This document shows, piece by piece, positions 17,367-24,935 of a stretch of 64,000 nt of DNA (position 1 is the stretch's first letter; each line of letters opens with the position of its first letter). The DNA is taken from the NCBI GenBank assembly GCA_035533295.1, contig DATLUA010000038.1:1-64000 (forward strand), read 5' to 3'. The translations under genes were made by a program, and so were the position numbers. Below the pieces are notes generated by a model, which did not search any database, was not told the origin of the DNA, and saw nothing but the letters and a program-made list of their open reading frames with translations. Source of the stretch: JAGWJU01 sp035533295. GTDB lineage: Bacteria; Elusimicrobiota; Elusimicrobia; UBA1565; UBA9628.

Positions 17367-17405
17367 ATCCCCCTCCCGGACGTTTCGTGGAGGGGGATTT
17401 CTTTC
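17367..17405 (+). terminator. Intrinsic terminator after the small repeat protein
   Basis: A perfect 10-bp stem (17367-17376 with 17389-17398) with a 12-nt loop is followed by TTTCTTT. It lies 26 bp after the stop codon and is the clearest conventional terminator in the window. Confidence 0.88.
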
Positions 17406-17496
17406 TCCGGTCAAAGGCCGCGGCCGCTGGGCCAAGCTCTGCCTGGAGGCGGCGCTGGGCCCGGCCGCGGCTTTATGCCGCGCCTCCCGCGGCGAC

Positions 17497-17775
17497 GTGC
17501 TTCAAGACGAGGCGCTGCGAGCGGTGGCCCTGCGCGCGCTGCAAGAAGCCGTCGCCGTGGCGAATAAATGCGGAGAGCGCCTGGGCCGCCGCCGGATGTC
17601 GCGCGAGATGCTCGCGGCCTGCCGCCGGCCCGGCGCGCGACGCCGGGCGGAATATCTTTCCCAGGTGGAAAAAACCCTTGCTCCGCTTCTGGCGGCAGCC
17701 AAAAAAAACGGCACGCCCGTCCCCATTTTAAGCCGGCTCCTGCGCCTCTCGCGCCGCCTGGAGGCGGGGTTGTGA
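17497..17775 (+). CDS. Hypothetical helical protein coupled to the folD-like gene
   Basis: This 92-residue open frame starts at a GTG and ends in a GTGA overlap with the folD-like gene, the typical coupling of this genome. The protein is Ala/Leu/Arg-rich and predicted helical, with no signal peptide and no motif I recognise. The frame is open further upstream to near 17410, so the true start may be earlier. Support rests on the overlap with the next gene and on the otherwise empty ~370-bp gap after the terminator. It could be a partner subunit of the altered FolD, or a spurious ORF in GC-rich DNA. Confidence 0.42.
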   Translation: MLQDEALRAVALRALQEAVAVANKCGERLGRRRMSREMLAACRRPGARRRAEYLSQVEKTLAPLLAAAKKNGTPVPILSRLLRLSRRLEAGL

Positions 17776-18638
17776 GCGCGGAAATTCTCGCCGGCGCGGC
17801 CCTGGCCGAGGACATCAAGGCGGACGCCGCGCGCCGAGCAGAAGCCCTAAAAAATCGTCTCGGGCGCCCGGCCTGCCTGGCGATTGTCTCCGCGCAGGCC
17901 GACGCCGCCGCGCAAAGCTACCTGAAAGCCCGCGTCAGCGCCTGCCGCGGCGCCGGCCTCGAGACCCAGGCGCTTCCCGTAGGGCCGGATTGGAATGCGG
18001 CGCGGCTGCGCGCGCTGCTTGAGGGCATCGCCAAGAACGACGCCATCGACGCGCTCATCGTGGATTTTCCCCTGCCCGCTGGAATCGACGCGCGGGAAAT
18101 CCGCGAGGCCATTCCAGCGTCCAAGGACGCCGAAGGGCTTTCTCCCGAACGCTTTGGCCGCCTCTTCCTGGCCAAAACCTATGCCGAGGCGTCCGCCCTG
18201 ATTGTTCCGCCCACGGCCAAGGCCTGCGCCGAGCTTTTGCGCCGCGCGAAAATTCCCTTGGAGGGGCGCCGCGCGCTGGTCGTGGGCCGCTCGCCCGTGG
18301 TGGGGCGCCCGGCCGCGCACCTCTTGAGCCTCCTGGGAATGACCGTGACCCTCGCCCACTCCCGGACGCTGGACCTGGAGGGCGAGGTCGGCCGCGCTGA
18401 CGCCGTGGTCGCGGCCGCGGGAAAGGCGCGTTTGGTGCGCGGCAAATGGGTTAAGAAAGGCGCCGCGGTCATCGACGCCGGTGTCAATCAGGACGGACCG
18501 TCTCTGCGCGGGGACGTGGAGTTCGAAGCGGCGGCCCGAAGCGCTTCCTTCATAACGCCGGTTCCGGGCGGCGTGGGCCCGGTCACCACCGCCTGCCTGC
18601 TGGCCAACGCCGTCCTGCTCGCCGAAGCCCGGCTCTAA
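17772..18638 (+). CDS. folD: FolD-family protein with substituted catalytic residues
   Basis: The 288-residue product has the two-domain fold of methylenetetrahydrofolate dehydrogenase/cyclohydrolase: substrate domain ~1-145, NADP-binding domain ~146-270 with VVGRSPVVGRP, and TPVPGGVGPVTTA near the end. The length is normal. The canonical residues are changed: position 54 of the YxxxK motif is Arg (SYLKAR), position 98 of the QLPLP motif is Asp (VDFPLP), and position 121 of KDVDG is Glu (KDAEG). In E. coli numbering these are Lys54, Gln98 and Asp121, needed for catalysis. It may have reduced or different activity. The start is a GTG overlapping the previous ORF; the stop interlocks with that of tdk. 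Confidence 0.85.
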   Translation: MSAEILAGAALAEDIKADAARRAEALKNRLGRPACLAIVSAQADAAAQSYLKARVSACRGAGLETQALPVGPDWNAARLRALLEGIAKNDAIDALIVDFPLPAGIDAREIREAIPASKDAEGLSPERFGRLFLAKTYAEASALIVPPTAKACAELLRRAKIPLEGRRALVVGRSPVVGRPAAHLLSLLGMTVTLAHSRTLDLEGEVGRADAVVAAAGKARLVRGKWVKKGAAVIDAGVNQDGPSLRGDVEFEAAARSASFITPVPGGVGPVTTACLLANAVLLAEARL

Positions 18639-19243
18639 GCCCCGGAATCCCGGGTAAAGCAGCGCCGGCAGCGGGCCTCGTATTTATCCGCCGCGCCCAC
18701 CTCGATGATTTTCTTGGAGACCGAGAGCCGCTGGGAGCGGTTGGCCGGGTCGCCGCAGACGGCGCAGATGGCCATGTTCTTGGTCACCAGCTCCGCCACG
18801 CCCATCATCTTGGCGGTGATGAGAAAGGGCACGCCGCGATAATCCTGATCCAGGCCCGCCACGATGACGCGCCGGCCTTCGTCGGCCAGGCGCTCGCAGG
18901 CCGCCACGATGCCCTCATCGAAGAACTGCACCTCGTCGATGCCGACCACCTGCGTGTCGGACTTGACCAGACGCAACACGTCCTTGGACTTGGACGCGTT
19001 TTGCGAGGGAATTTTGGCCAAATCGTGGGACACGATGTGATCCTTGGAGTAGCGCGCGTCCAAGGACGAGTTGAACACCTGGACTTTCTGGCGCGCGATG
19101 GTGGCCAGGCGCAGGCGGCGGATAAGTTCCTGGGTCTTGCCCGAGAACATGCTGCCCACCACGGCCTCGATCCAGCCGCCGCGCGGGCCCCAGTGCAAGG
19201 GCGCCTCCAGCGCGCGGCGTTGCTGCTTTTTCCCCGGGCTCAT
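18635..19243 (-). CDS. tdk: Thymidine kinase
   Basis: The start at 19243 overlaps the rfbB stop as ATGA and gives 202 residues, normal for type II thymidine kinases. The P-loop GSMFSGKT is at ~30-37, the catalytic carboxylate region at IDEVQFF, and two CxxC zinc pairs lie in the C-terminal lasso region (CAVC and CRRC). It phosphorylates thymidine in the salvage pathway. It is co-oriented with rfbB, perhaps because thymidine nucleotides feed dTDP-sugar synthesis, but gene packing alone may explain the link. Confidence 0.94.
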   Translation of the reverse strand: MSPGKKQQRRALEAPLHWGPRGGWIEAVVGSMFSGKTQELIRRLRLATIARQKVQVFNSSLDARYSKDHIVSHDLAKIPSQNASKSKDVLRLVKSDTQVVGIDEVQFFDEGIVAACERLADEGRRVIVAGLDQDYRGVPFLITAKMMGVAELVTKNMAICAVCGDPANRSQRLSVSKKIIEVGAADKYEARCRRCFTRDSGA

Positions 19244-20256
19244 GACGCGGCCCCCAGGCGCGCGGAGTACTGCCGGCGGTAGTAGGCGCGGTAGCCGCCG
19301 CCTTTTTTCAAGGGCCGCCACCACGCTTCGTTGTCCCGATACCAGTCCACGGTGCGCGAAAGCGCTTCCTCGAAGCCGTGGGCCGGACGGTAGCCGAGCT
19401 TCTTTAATTTGGAGAAATCCAGCGCGTAACGGCGGTCATGCCCGGGGCGGTCCGCTACGGGTTTGATCAGCGTCTTGGGCTTGCCCATCAGGCGGCGCAC
19501 GCGTTCGATGAGCTCCTTGTTCGCGCAGGAGCGCCCGCCGGCCACGTTGTAAATCTCGCCGGGCTTGCCGCGGCGCAAAATCAGATCCAGCGCCCGCGCG
19601 TGATCCAGGACGTAGAGCCAATCCCTAACCTGCCGGCCGTCGCCGTATAAGGGGAAGGGCTGATCATCCAGCCAGTTGGTGATGAGCAGCGGCAGGGCTT
19701 TTTCCGGAAACTGGCAGGGCCCGAAATTATTGGAGGAGCGCGTCACGATGACGGGCAGGCCGTGCGTGACGTGATAGGACCGGGCCAGCAAATCAGCGGC
19801 GGCCTTGGAAGCCGCGTAGGGGCTGTTGGGCCAAAGGCGGTCAGTTTCCCTGGAGAGGCCCTTGGGCACGCTGCCGTAGACTTCGTCGGTGCCCACGTGC
19901 ACGAAGCGCTCGACCTTATTCTTGAGCGCGGCGCGCAGCAGGACATCCGTGCCGAGCACGTTGGTGCGTAAAAAGGCCCCGGCGTCTTGGATGGATCGGT
20001 CCACGTGGGTTTCCGCCGCGAAATGGACCACCGCTTGGGCGCCCGCCATGCAGCGCGCGACCGCGGACGCGTCCGCGATGTCGCCCTTGACCCAGCGGTA
20101 GCGGGGGTTGTCGCGCACGTCGGCCAAGTTGGCGGGATTGCCCGCGTAGGTGCGCAGGTCCAGGTTGACGACGCGGGCTTCGGGATGCTCGGCCAAGATG
20201 TGTCGGACGAAATTGGAGCCGATGAACCCCAGGCCGCCGGTGACCAGAAGCCTCAC
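19240..20256 (-). CDS. rfbB: dTDP-glucose 4,6-dehydratase
   Basis: The 338-residue extended-SDR protein starts at a GTG preceded by GGAGG. It has the NAD-binding GxxGxxG (TGGLGFIGS, ~6-14) and the active-site region VGTDEVYGS with Asp-Glu typical of dTDP-glucose dehydratases. Also present are the YxxxK motif (PYAASKAAA) and the family segment RSSNNFGPCQFPEKALPL. It converts dTDP-glucose to dTDP-4-keto-6-deoxyglucose. RfbA (21361) supplies its substrate. No rfbC or rfbD is in the window, so the final sugar is unknown. Confidence 0.95.
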   Translation of the reverse strand: MRLLVTGGLGFIGSNFVRHILAEHPEARVVNLDLRTYAGNPANLADVRDNPRYRWVKGDIADASAVARCMAGAQAVVHFAAETHVDRSIQDAGAFLRTNVLGTDVLLRAALKNKVERFVHVGTDEVYGSVPKGLSRETDRLWPNSPYAASKAAADLLARSYHVTHGLPVIVTRSSNNFGPCQFPEKALPLLITNWLDDQPFPLYGDGRQVRDWLYVLDHARALDLILRRGKPGEIYNVAGGRSCANKELIERVRRLMGKPKTLIKPVADRPGHDRRYALDFSKLKKLGYRPAHGFEEALSRTVDWYRDNEAWWRPLKKGGGYRAYYRRQYSARLGAAS

Positions 20257-20299
20257 GGTTTGCCTCCAATATCCTTAGGACGCAAACCATTTCCTTTGG

Positions 20300-21283
20300 T
20301 CATGCCGCGGCTTTTTCGGCCTCGGGGCGGCGCTTGAAATAGGCGCCCGTGAAGTATTCCCAGGTCTCCGCCAAGCCGTCCTCAAAACCCATCAGCGGCT
20401 TGTAGGCCAGAAGTTTTTTGGCCCGGGAGATGTCGGCGAAGGTCTTGCGGACGTCGCCCGCGCGCATGGGGTGGTGCCGGCGCTCGAGCTTTTTGCCGCA
20501 GAGCTTCTCGATGACGCGGATTAAATCCAGCAGGGAATAGGTCTTGCCGTTGGCGATGTTGTAAGTCTCGCCCACGCCCTTTTTGGTCTTGGCCGCCAAG
20601 AGATTCGCCGAGACTACGTTTTTGATGTGGGTGAAGTCGCGCCGCTGCTTGCCGTCCCAATGCACTTCGAGGGGCAGGCCCAGATAGGCCTGCTCCATGA
20701 ACTTAGGAATGACCGCGGAGTACTGCGACTCGGGATCCTGGCGCGGACCGAAAACGTTGAAATAGCGCAGGCTCACGGTCTCAAGGCCGTAGAGCTTGGT
20801 GAACATGATGCAGTACTGCTCGCCGGCCAGCTTGGAGCAGGCGTAGGGCGAGACCGGCATGGGCCGGTATTCTTCTTTTTGCGGGAAGCGCTTGGCGTCG
20901 CCGTAGACCGAGCTCGACGAGGCGTAGACCACGCGCCGGACCTTGGCGTTCTTGGCGGCCAGGAGCAGATTGAGCGTGCCCGTGCTGTTGCTGTCGTGAG
21001 ATTCCGTGGGCCGGTCCACGGACTTGGGCACCGAACGGATGGCGGCCTGGTGGATGACGACCTCGGCGCCCGCGACCGCGCGGCGGCAGTCCTCGGCCGA
21101 GCGCAAATCGCCCGGCACGAACTCGATTTTGCCGCGGAAGGACGCCATGTGCTCTTCCTTGCCCGTGGACATGTTGTCGAGCACGCGGACGCTTTCCCCG
21201 CGCCGCACCAGCTCCTCCGCGATGTGAGAACCGATGAAACCCGCTCCGCCCGTCACCAGCCAAAGCTTCGCTTCCTGCGCCAT
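20300..21283 (-). CDS. NAD-dependent sugar epimerase (UDP-glucose/UDP-GlcNAc 4-epimerase type)
   Basis: I use the ATG at 21283 because GGGGAGG lies 5 nt before it; the frame runs open further upstream. The 327-residue product is an extended SDR with TGGAGFIGSH near residue 10-19, SSSVYGDAKRFP and the catalytic PYACSKLAGE (YxxxK). The pattern QDPESQYSAVIPKF is typical of GalE/WbpP-like epimerases acting on UDP-hexoses or UDP-N-acetylhexosamines. It is divergent from rfbA, and the nucleotide-sugar cluster suggests a role in surface polysaccharide. The exact substrate is open. Confidence 0.9.
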   Translation of the reverse strand: MAQEAKLWLVTGGAGFIGSHIAEELVRRGESVRVLDNMSTGKEEHMASFRGKIEFVPGDLRSAEDCRRAVAGAEVVIHQAAIRSVPKSVDRPTESHDSNSTGTLNLLLAAKNAKVRRVVYASSSSVYGDAKRFPQKEEYRPMPVSPYACSKLAGEQYCIMFTKLYGLETVSLRYFNVFGPRQDPESQYSAVIPKFMEQAYLGLPLEVHWDGKQRRDFTHIKNVVSANLLAAKTKKGVGETYNIANGKTYSLLDLIRVIEKLCGKKLERRHHPMRAGDVRKTFADISRAKKLLAYKPLMGFEDGLAETWEYFTGAYFKRRPEAEKAAA

Positions 21284-21360
21284 GAATTCCTCCCCGGACA
21301 TCGTTTTACGGCCTTGCGATGTCTGGAATTCTATCAAAATGATATCATAGCCTCGGCGCC

Positions 21361-22239
21361 ATGAAAGGAATTCTCCTCGCCGGCGGCAGCGGCACGCGGC
21401 TCTACCCGTTGACCAGCGCCGTTTCAAAGCAGCTTCTGCCGGTCTACAACAAGCCCACCATCTACTACCCCCTTTCGATTCTGCTCATGGCGGGCCTGCG
21501 CGACATCCTCATCATCAGCACGCCCCAGGATTTGCCGCTCATCCAAAAGCTCTTGGGCGACGGCTCCCGGCTCGGCATCTCGCTGTCTTACCGGGAACAA
21601 CCCAGCCCGGGAGGCATCGCGCAGGCCTTCGTCATCGGCGCGGACTTCATCGGCCGAAGCCCCGTCTGCCTCGTCCTGGGGGACAATATTTTCTACGGGC
21701 ACGACCTGGCCCCGGCCCTGGAAAAAGCCGGCGCGCTCACGAAAGGCGCCAAGCTTTTCGCGTACCGCGTGAACGACCCGGAGCGCTACGGCGTGGTGGA
21801 ATTCGGGCCGGACGGGCGCGCCGTAAGCCTTGAAGAAAAACCCCGCCGCCCGAAGTCGAATTGGGCCGTCACCGGCCTTTATTTTTACGACGCCGACGTG
21901 ATCGGCGTCGCGCGGGGCTTGAAGCCCTCGGCCCGCGGCGAGCTGGAGATTACGGACGTGAACCTGGCCTATCTGCGCCGCGGCGGCTTGGACGTGCACC
22001 TCCTGGGCCGCGGGGTCGCCTGGCTCGACACCGGCACCTACGACTCGCTTCTGGCCTCGGCGCAATTCGTCCAGACGCTGGAAAAGCGCCAGGGCCTGCA
22101 AGTGGCCTGCATCGAGGAAATCGCCTTCCGCAAGGGCTTCATCGACGCCGCGCGGCTCACGCGCCTGGCGGAGGGCTACGGCAAGAGCGACTACGGGAAC
22201 TACCTGCGGCAAGTCCTCAACGAGCCGCGAAAGTCCTGA
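21361..22239 (+). CDS. rfbA: Glucose-1-phosphate thymidylyltransferase
   Basis: The 292-residue product is full length for RfbA/RmlA. The nucleotidyltransferase signature GILLAGGSGTRLYPLT is at the N-terminus, followed by VSKQLLPVYNKPTIYYP. The metal-binding LGDNIFYG and the sugar-binding region YGVVEFG and LEEKPRRPKS are present. It forms dTDP-glucose from dTTP and glucose-1-phosphate, the first step for dTDP-deoxysugars. There is no Shine-Dalgarno; TATCAT lies 12 nt before the ATG. Confidence 0.96.
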   Translation: MKGILLAGGSGTRLYPLTSAVSKQLLPVYNKPTIYYPLSILLMAGLRDILIISTPQDLPLIQKLLGDGSRLGISLSYREQPSPGGIAQAFVIGADFIGRSPVCLVLGDNIFYGHDLAPALEKAGALTKGAKLFAYRVNDPERYGVVEFGPDGRAVSLEEKPRRPKSNWAVTGLYFYDADVIGVARGLKPSARGELEITDVNLAYLRRGGLDVHLLGRGVAWLDTGTYDSLLASAQFVQTLEKRQGLQVACIEEIAFRKGFIDAARLTRLAEGYGKSDYGNYLRQVLNEPRKS

Positions 22240-22271
22240 GGGTTTCCCGAACGCCGAGCGGCGCGCGGCGT

Positions 22272-23375
22272 CTACTGGCCGATCAAGAGCCCGCCTTGCA
22301 TATCTTGCGGCGATTGCCAATCTGGCCCCGGCTTTCCTTGCATTTTCGCGGGCAAAAACTTCCGGCCGGGCCTGGAGCCGAAGGCAAAACTCAGCGAGAT
22401 GCGGTGCGCCTGCCCCACGCCGCCCATCGGCACGAAGGCGTAATCCACCGAGAGCCCGCCGTAGCCCACGCCGAATCCAAACGACGCTCCGCTAAACCCC
22501 GTGATGCTTTGCAGGGTTTCCGAATCATACCCGGCCCGGCCCAAAAAACTCCACGTCCGGTCTTGATAGAGCCTATACTCCGTTCCCGCTTCGAAATAGG
22601 GATTGCCGCCCCGAGGCGCGGCGGCGTTGGCCGAGACAAGCCAGGCGTCCTCAATCTTATAGGCCGCGCCCAGATTGAACGCCAAGGGCAAATTTTCCGC
22701 GGCTTGGTCGAACTTGAGGGAAGGGCCGAGATTTTGCAGGGTAAAAGCCCACCGCAAACGGCGTCCGAGGCAGTCCGGGGATAAAAGGCCGAAATCAACG
22801 GCTTCCGTTTGAGCGGTCGTGACAATGCTCGATTCGATGAACTTGCCCGCGAGTCCCAGGGAATAGCCGTCCAGGAATCCCGCGCCGCCCAGCCGATAGG
22901 CGTAGCCAAGGCTGAAGGCCAGATCATAAGGGCTGAGGCTGCCGATGTCCGCGCCCGTCCCATCGGTCTCGGCGATGGAGCCGGCCGAAAAATATTGCAG
23001 CCCCAGCCCGAGCGCGCCGTAGGACCCGAGATTTTGGCCGTAGGCCGCGTAGTCGAAGTAGCTTGAGGCGATATACGGGGCGTGCATCAATGAGATCGAG
23101 CCGCCCGGGATATTGGTCAGGGCCGCCGGGTTCCAGTAAAGCGCGGTCGCGTCGTCGGCCACGGCGTTATAGGCTTGGCCCATGCCCGCGGCCCTGGCCC
23201 CCACCCCCAAATTCAAGAAATCCGCCGCCGTCGTGCCGTTCGCGGAGGAAGAAAAATCCGAAGCGAAGGAAGCAGAGGAAAAAACGCAAAACAGAAGAAG
23301 CGCTGGAAGCAAAAGAACCGCCGCCGGCGGCAGCAGCAGGCGGCGTCTTTGGACGAACTCCAGAAAAACATGCAA
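22272..23375 (-). CDS. PorV/PorQ-like outer-membrane barrel protein, start unclear
   Basis: The protein begins with a signal-peptide-like stretch (RRRLLLPPAAVLLL, then ALLLFCVFSSASFA) followed by ADFLNLGVGARAAGMGQAY, the hallmark N-terminus of PorV/PorQ/UPF0164 barrels. Alternating beta-strand sequence continues to a C-terminal strand with Phe/Ser-rich ends (HRISLSFAFG). PorV proteins are outer-membrane barrels, in Bacteroidota linked to type IX secretion. No ATG lies near the signal peptide in frame. The best starts are TTG at 23375 or CTG at 23363, both inside a hicB relic on the other strand. The normal 5' end may have been lost by rearrangement, so expression is uncertain. Confidence 0.72.
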   Translation of the reverse strand: MHVFLEFVQRRRLLLPPAAVLLLPALLLFCVFSSASFASDFSSSANGTTAADFLNLGVGARAAGMGQAYNAVADDATALYWNPAALTNIPGGSISLMHAPYIASSYFDYAAYGQNLGSYGALGLGLQYFSAGSIAETDGTGADIGSLSPYDLAFSLGYAYRLGGAGFLDGYSLGLAGKFIESSIVTTAQTEAVDFGLLSPDCLGRRLRWAFTLQNLGPSLKFDQAAENLPLAFNLGAAYKIEDAWLVSANAAAPRGGNPYFEAGTEYRLYQDRTWSFLGRAGYDSETLQSITGFSGASFGFGVGYGGLSVDYAFVPMGGVGQAHRISLSFAFGSRPGRKFLPAKMQGKPGPDWQSPQDMQGGLLIGQ

Positions 23376-23471
23376 GAAGTTATCGCGCTTTGCCTGGAGG
23401 AAGCATCGTCCGCGGAGGCCCTCGATGTCCCTGACTTCGTGGGCACGCAGACCATCGAAGTCCAGGCTTGA
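23346..23471 (+). pseudogene. hicB: hicB antitoxin relic (3' end only)
   Basis: The last 41 codons of a HicB-like antitoxin remain: SLDELQKNMQEVIALCLEE, then DVPDFVGTQTIEV at the C-terminus. Typical HicB proteins have an N-terminal domain of ~50 residues before this SLDEL segment; here it is missing and replaced by sequence that, on the other strand, encodes the PorV-like signal peptide. The stop overlaps the hicA start (TGATG), as in functional hicBA operons. This is a truncated, non-functional remnant. Confidence 0.75.
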
Positions 23472-23704
23472 TGAGCCGTCTTCCCATCGTCGATGCCAAG
23501 GCGATGGAAAGAATCCTGTTTGCCTTTGGATTCGCAAAGACGCGCCAAAAGGGAAGCCACGCCTTCTACCGCCATCCGGACGGCCGAACCACCACTCTCC
23601 CGCATCATCCGGGCTGAGACTTGTCCCGCCCGCTGATTCGGGAAATTCTGCGCGAAATCCAAGTGCAGCCCGAAGAATTCGGGAAAGCGTTGGCCGCCCT
23701 TTGA
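23471..23704 (+). pseudogene. hicA: hicA toxin relic with an in-frame stop
   Basis: Translation from the ATG at 23471 gives a HicA-like mRNA interferase: MSRLPIVDAKAMERILFAF, then KGSHAFYRHPDGRTTTLP with the catalytic His at codon 30. Codon 49 is TGA (23615-23617), at the place where HicA proteins usually have Lys or Arg (HHPG-x-DLSR). After it the frame continues as DLSRPLIREILREIQ to a normal end at 23704. One substitution (CGA to TGA, for example) would explain it. With hicB truncated, toxin inactivation by nonsense mutation makes sense. Confidence 0.82.
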
Positions 23705-23750
23705 GCGGCAAACTCATCTGCTGCATTCGTTGCCTCTTTTGCCTTCCGTT

Positions 23751-24707
23751 TTATCTCTGAACCGCCACCTTCAAGGTTTTTTCCTGCCCCGCGCCTTGCG
23801 CGAACACGAAATAAACCCCGCTGGCGACGGGGCGCCCGGATTGGTTGGTCCCGTCCCAAACCGCCGTGCCGTCGGACGCGGCGGACAGGTCCTTGACCAG
23901 AAGGCCGGAAAGCGTGTAAATGCGGATGCGGGAGTTGGCCGGAGCCAAGAAATTCATCTGGGTTTCGCCCACGGATGGCCGCAGCGGGTCCGGCCAAGCC
24001 TTGAACTGGGAGAGGCTGGCGGGAGCCGCGCCGGCCATGACCTGGAAGAGGGAAAGATGATCGCTTTCCGCCGTGACCTGCCGCCCCAACTCATCCACGT
24101 CCGACGGCAGGGGCACCCAAACATCCCGGCTTGTGTCGCAGCGGGCGATGACGAACTGTCCCGGGTCCAAGCCGGACTGCAAGGTCGAGTTCTCATAGGA
24201 GATGGCGACAACCACCGATTTTTGCGGCTCCTGGGAGACCTCCACGTCGATGCCGACGCCCCCGGTTTGAACGATGGGAACGAGATTTTCCACCGGCCCG
24301 GCATTGCAGGAGAAAGACGCCGGCGTGGTGATGGCGACGGTGATGGTCGAAACATAGGCTCCAGCGGGAATGGTGATGGTCACGGGCCCTGGAGCCGGAT
24401 TGTAGGCGATGGTCCCGCCCGAGGAGCCGATAGTCGCCGTTCCAGAGGAGGCGGCCACGAGCGGACCGCCGTAGAGCGCGCAGGCAAACCCCGAGCAGTC
24501 GGAAAAATCGCTGGAGGCCGCAAGCCCGATGACGTCCACGCCGTCCGCGAAAGTCTGGAAATTAGCCGAGGCGGCCGCGGTCGAGCCCGCGGAATTATAG
24601 TTCTCCAGCGGGCTGATGAAGTTCGCGCTTTGCAAAACGGCGGCGGAGGCCGGAGCGGTAACGAGTGCCAACCAAACCCCGGCTAAAGCTGCCGTGCCAC
24701 GCCGCAT
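23751..24707 (-). CDS. Exported protein with a C-terminal FlgD-type Ig domain
   Basis: I place the start at the ATG at 24707 (318 residues), which gives a signal peptide (MRRGTAALAGVWLALVTAPASA) and overlaps the stop of the small upstream ORF as TGATG. The middle is beta-rich and Ser/Thr/Gly/Ala-rich without a known motif. The C-terminal ~85 residues match FlgD-type Ig-like or T9SS-like C-terminal domains: IRIYTLSGLLVKDLSA, then WDGTNQSGRPVASGVYFV and a basic end KVAVQR. Such domains end many surface or secreted proteins. A link to the adjacent PorV-like barrel is suggestive but unproven. Confidence 0.8.
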   Translation of the reverse strand: MRRGTAALAGVWLALVTAPASAAVLQSANFISPLENYNSAGSTAAASANFQTFADGVDVIGLAASSDFSDCSGFACALYGGPLVAASSGTATIGSSGGTIAYNPAPGPVTITIPAGAYVSTITVAITTPASFSCNAGPVENLVPIVQTGGVGIDVEVSQEPQKSVVVAISYENSTLQSGLDPGQFVIARCDTSRDVWVPLPSDVDELGRQVTAESDHLSLFQVMAGAAPASLSQFKAWPDPLRPSVGETQMNFLAPANSRIRIYTLSGLLVKDLSAASDGTAVWDGTNQSGRPVASGVYFVFAQGAGQEKTLKVAVQR

Positions 24708-24868
24708 CAGCCCTTCTGCATCAGCCGCCGATGCTCGTCTCGAAAGCGCCGATACCAACGCACCTCTGCGGCGAGATGAGCGCTTCTTTGCCGAGGCATC
24801 AGATTGCGAAACCACCTCAACGCGCCGCCCAAAGCAATACTCCTCTTGCAAGCCGGGCAGTATGGCAT
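24707..24868 (-). CDS. Small CPAC-motif basic protein coupled to the FlgD-type gene
   Basis: A strong AAAGGAGG stands 7 nt before the ATG at 24868. The 53-residue product begins MPYCPACKRSIALGG and continues as a basic, Trp/Arg-rich helix. It has a single CxxC pair, so zinc would need dimerisation or another ligand. Its TGA overlaps the ATG of the FlgD-type gene, so it is probably translated and couples the downstream gene. No homologue comes to mind. It could be a leader-type regulatory protein or an assembly helper; both are guesses. Confidence 0.62.
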   Translation of the reverse strand: MPYCPACKRSIALGGALRWFRNLMPRQRSAHLAAEVRWYRRFRDEHRRLMQKG

Positions 24869-24935
24869 AGACATTCCTCCTTTTATTTCAAATACCCGTC
24901 CAAAATCGCCATCCGGACCACGGCAAGATCGCCGC

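Noticed and set aside
23615..23617. TGA in hicA read as selenocysteine or as a reassigned codon
   Set aside because: TGA ends many intact genes here, no SECIS-like hairpin is evident, and HicA proteins have no Sec; nonsense mutation is simpler.
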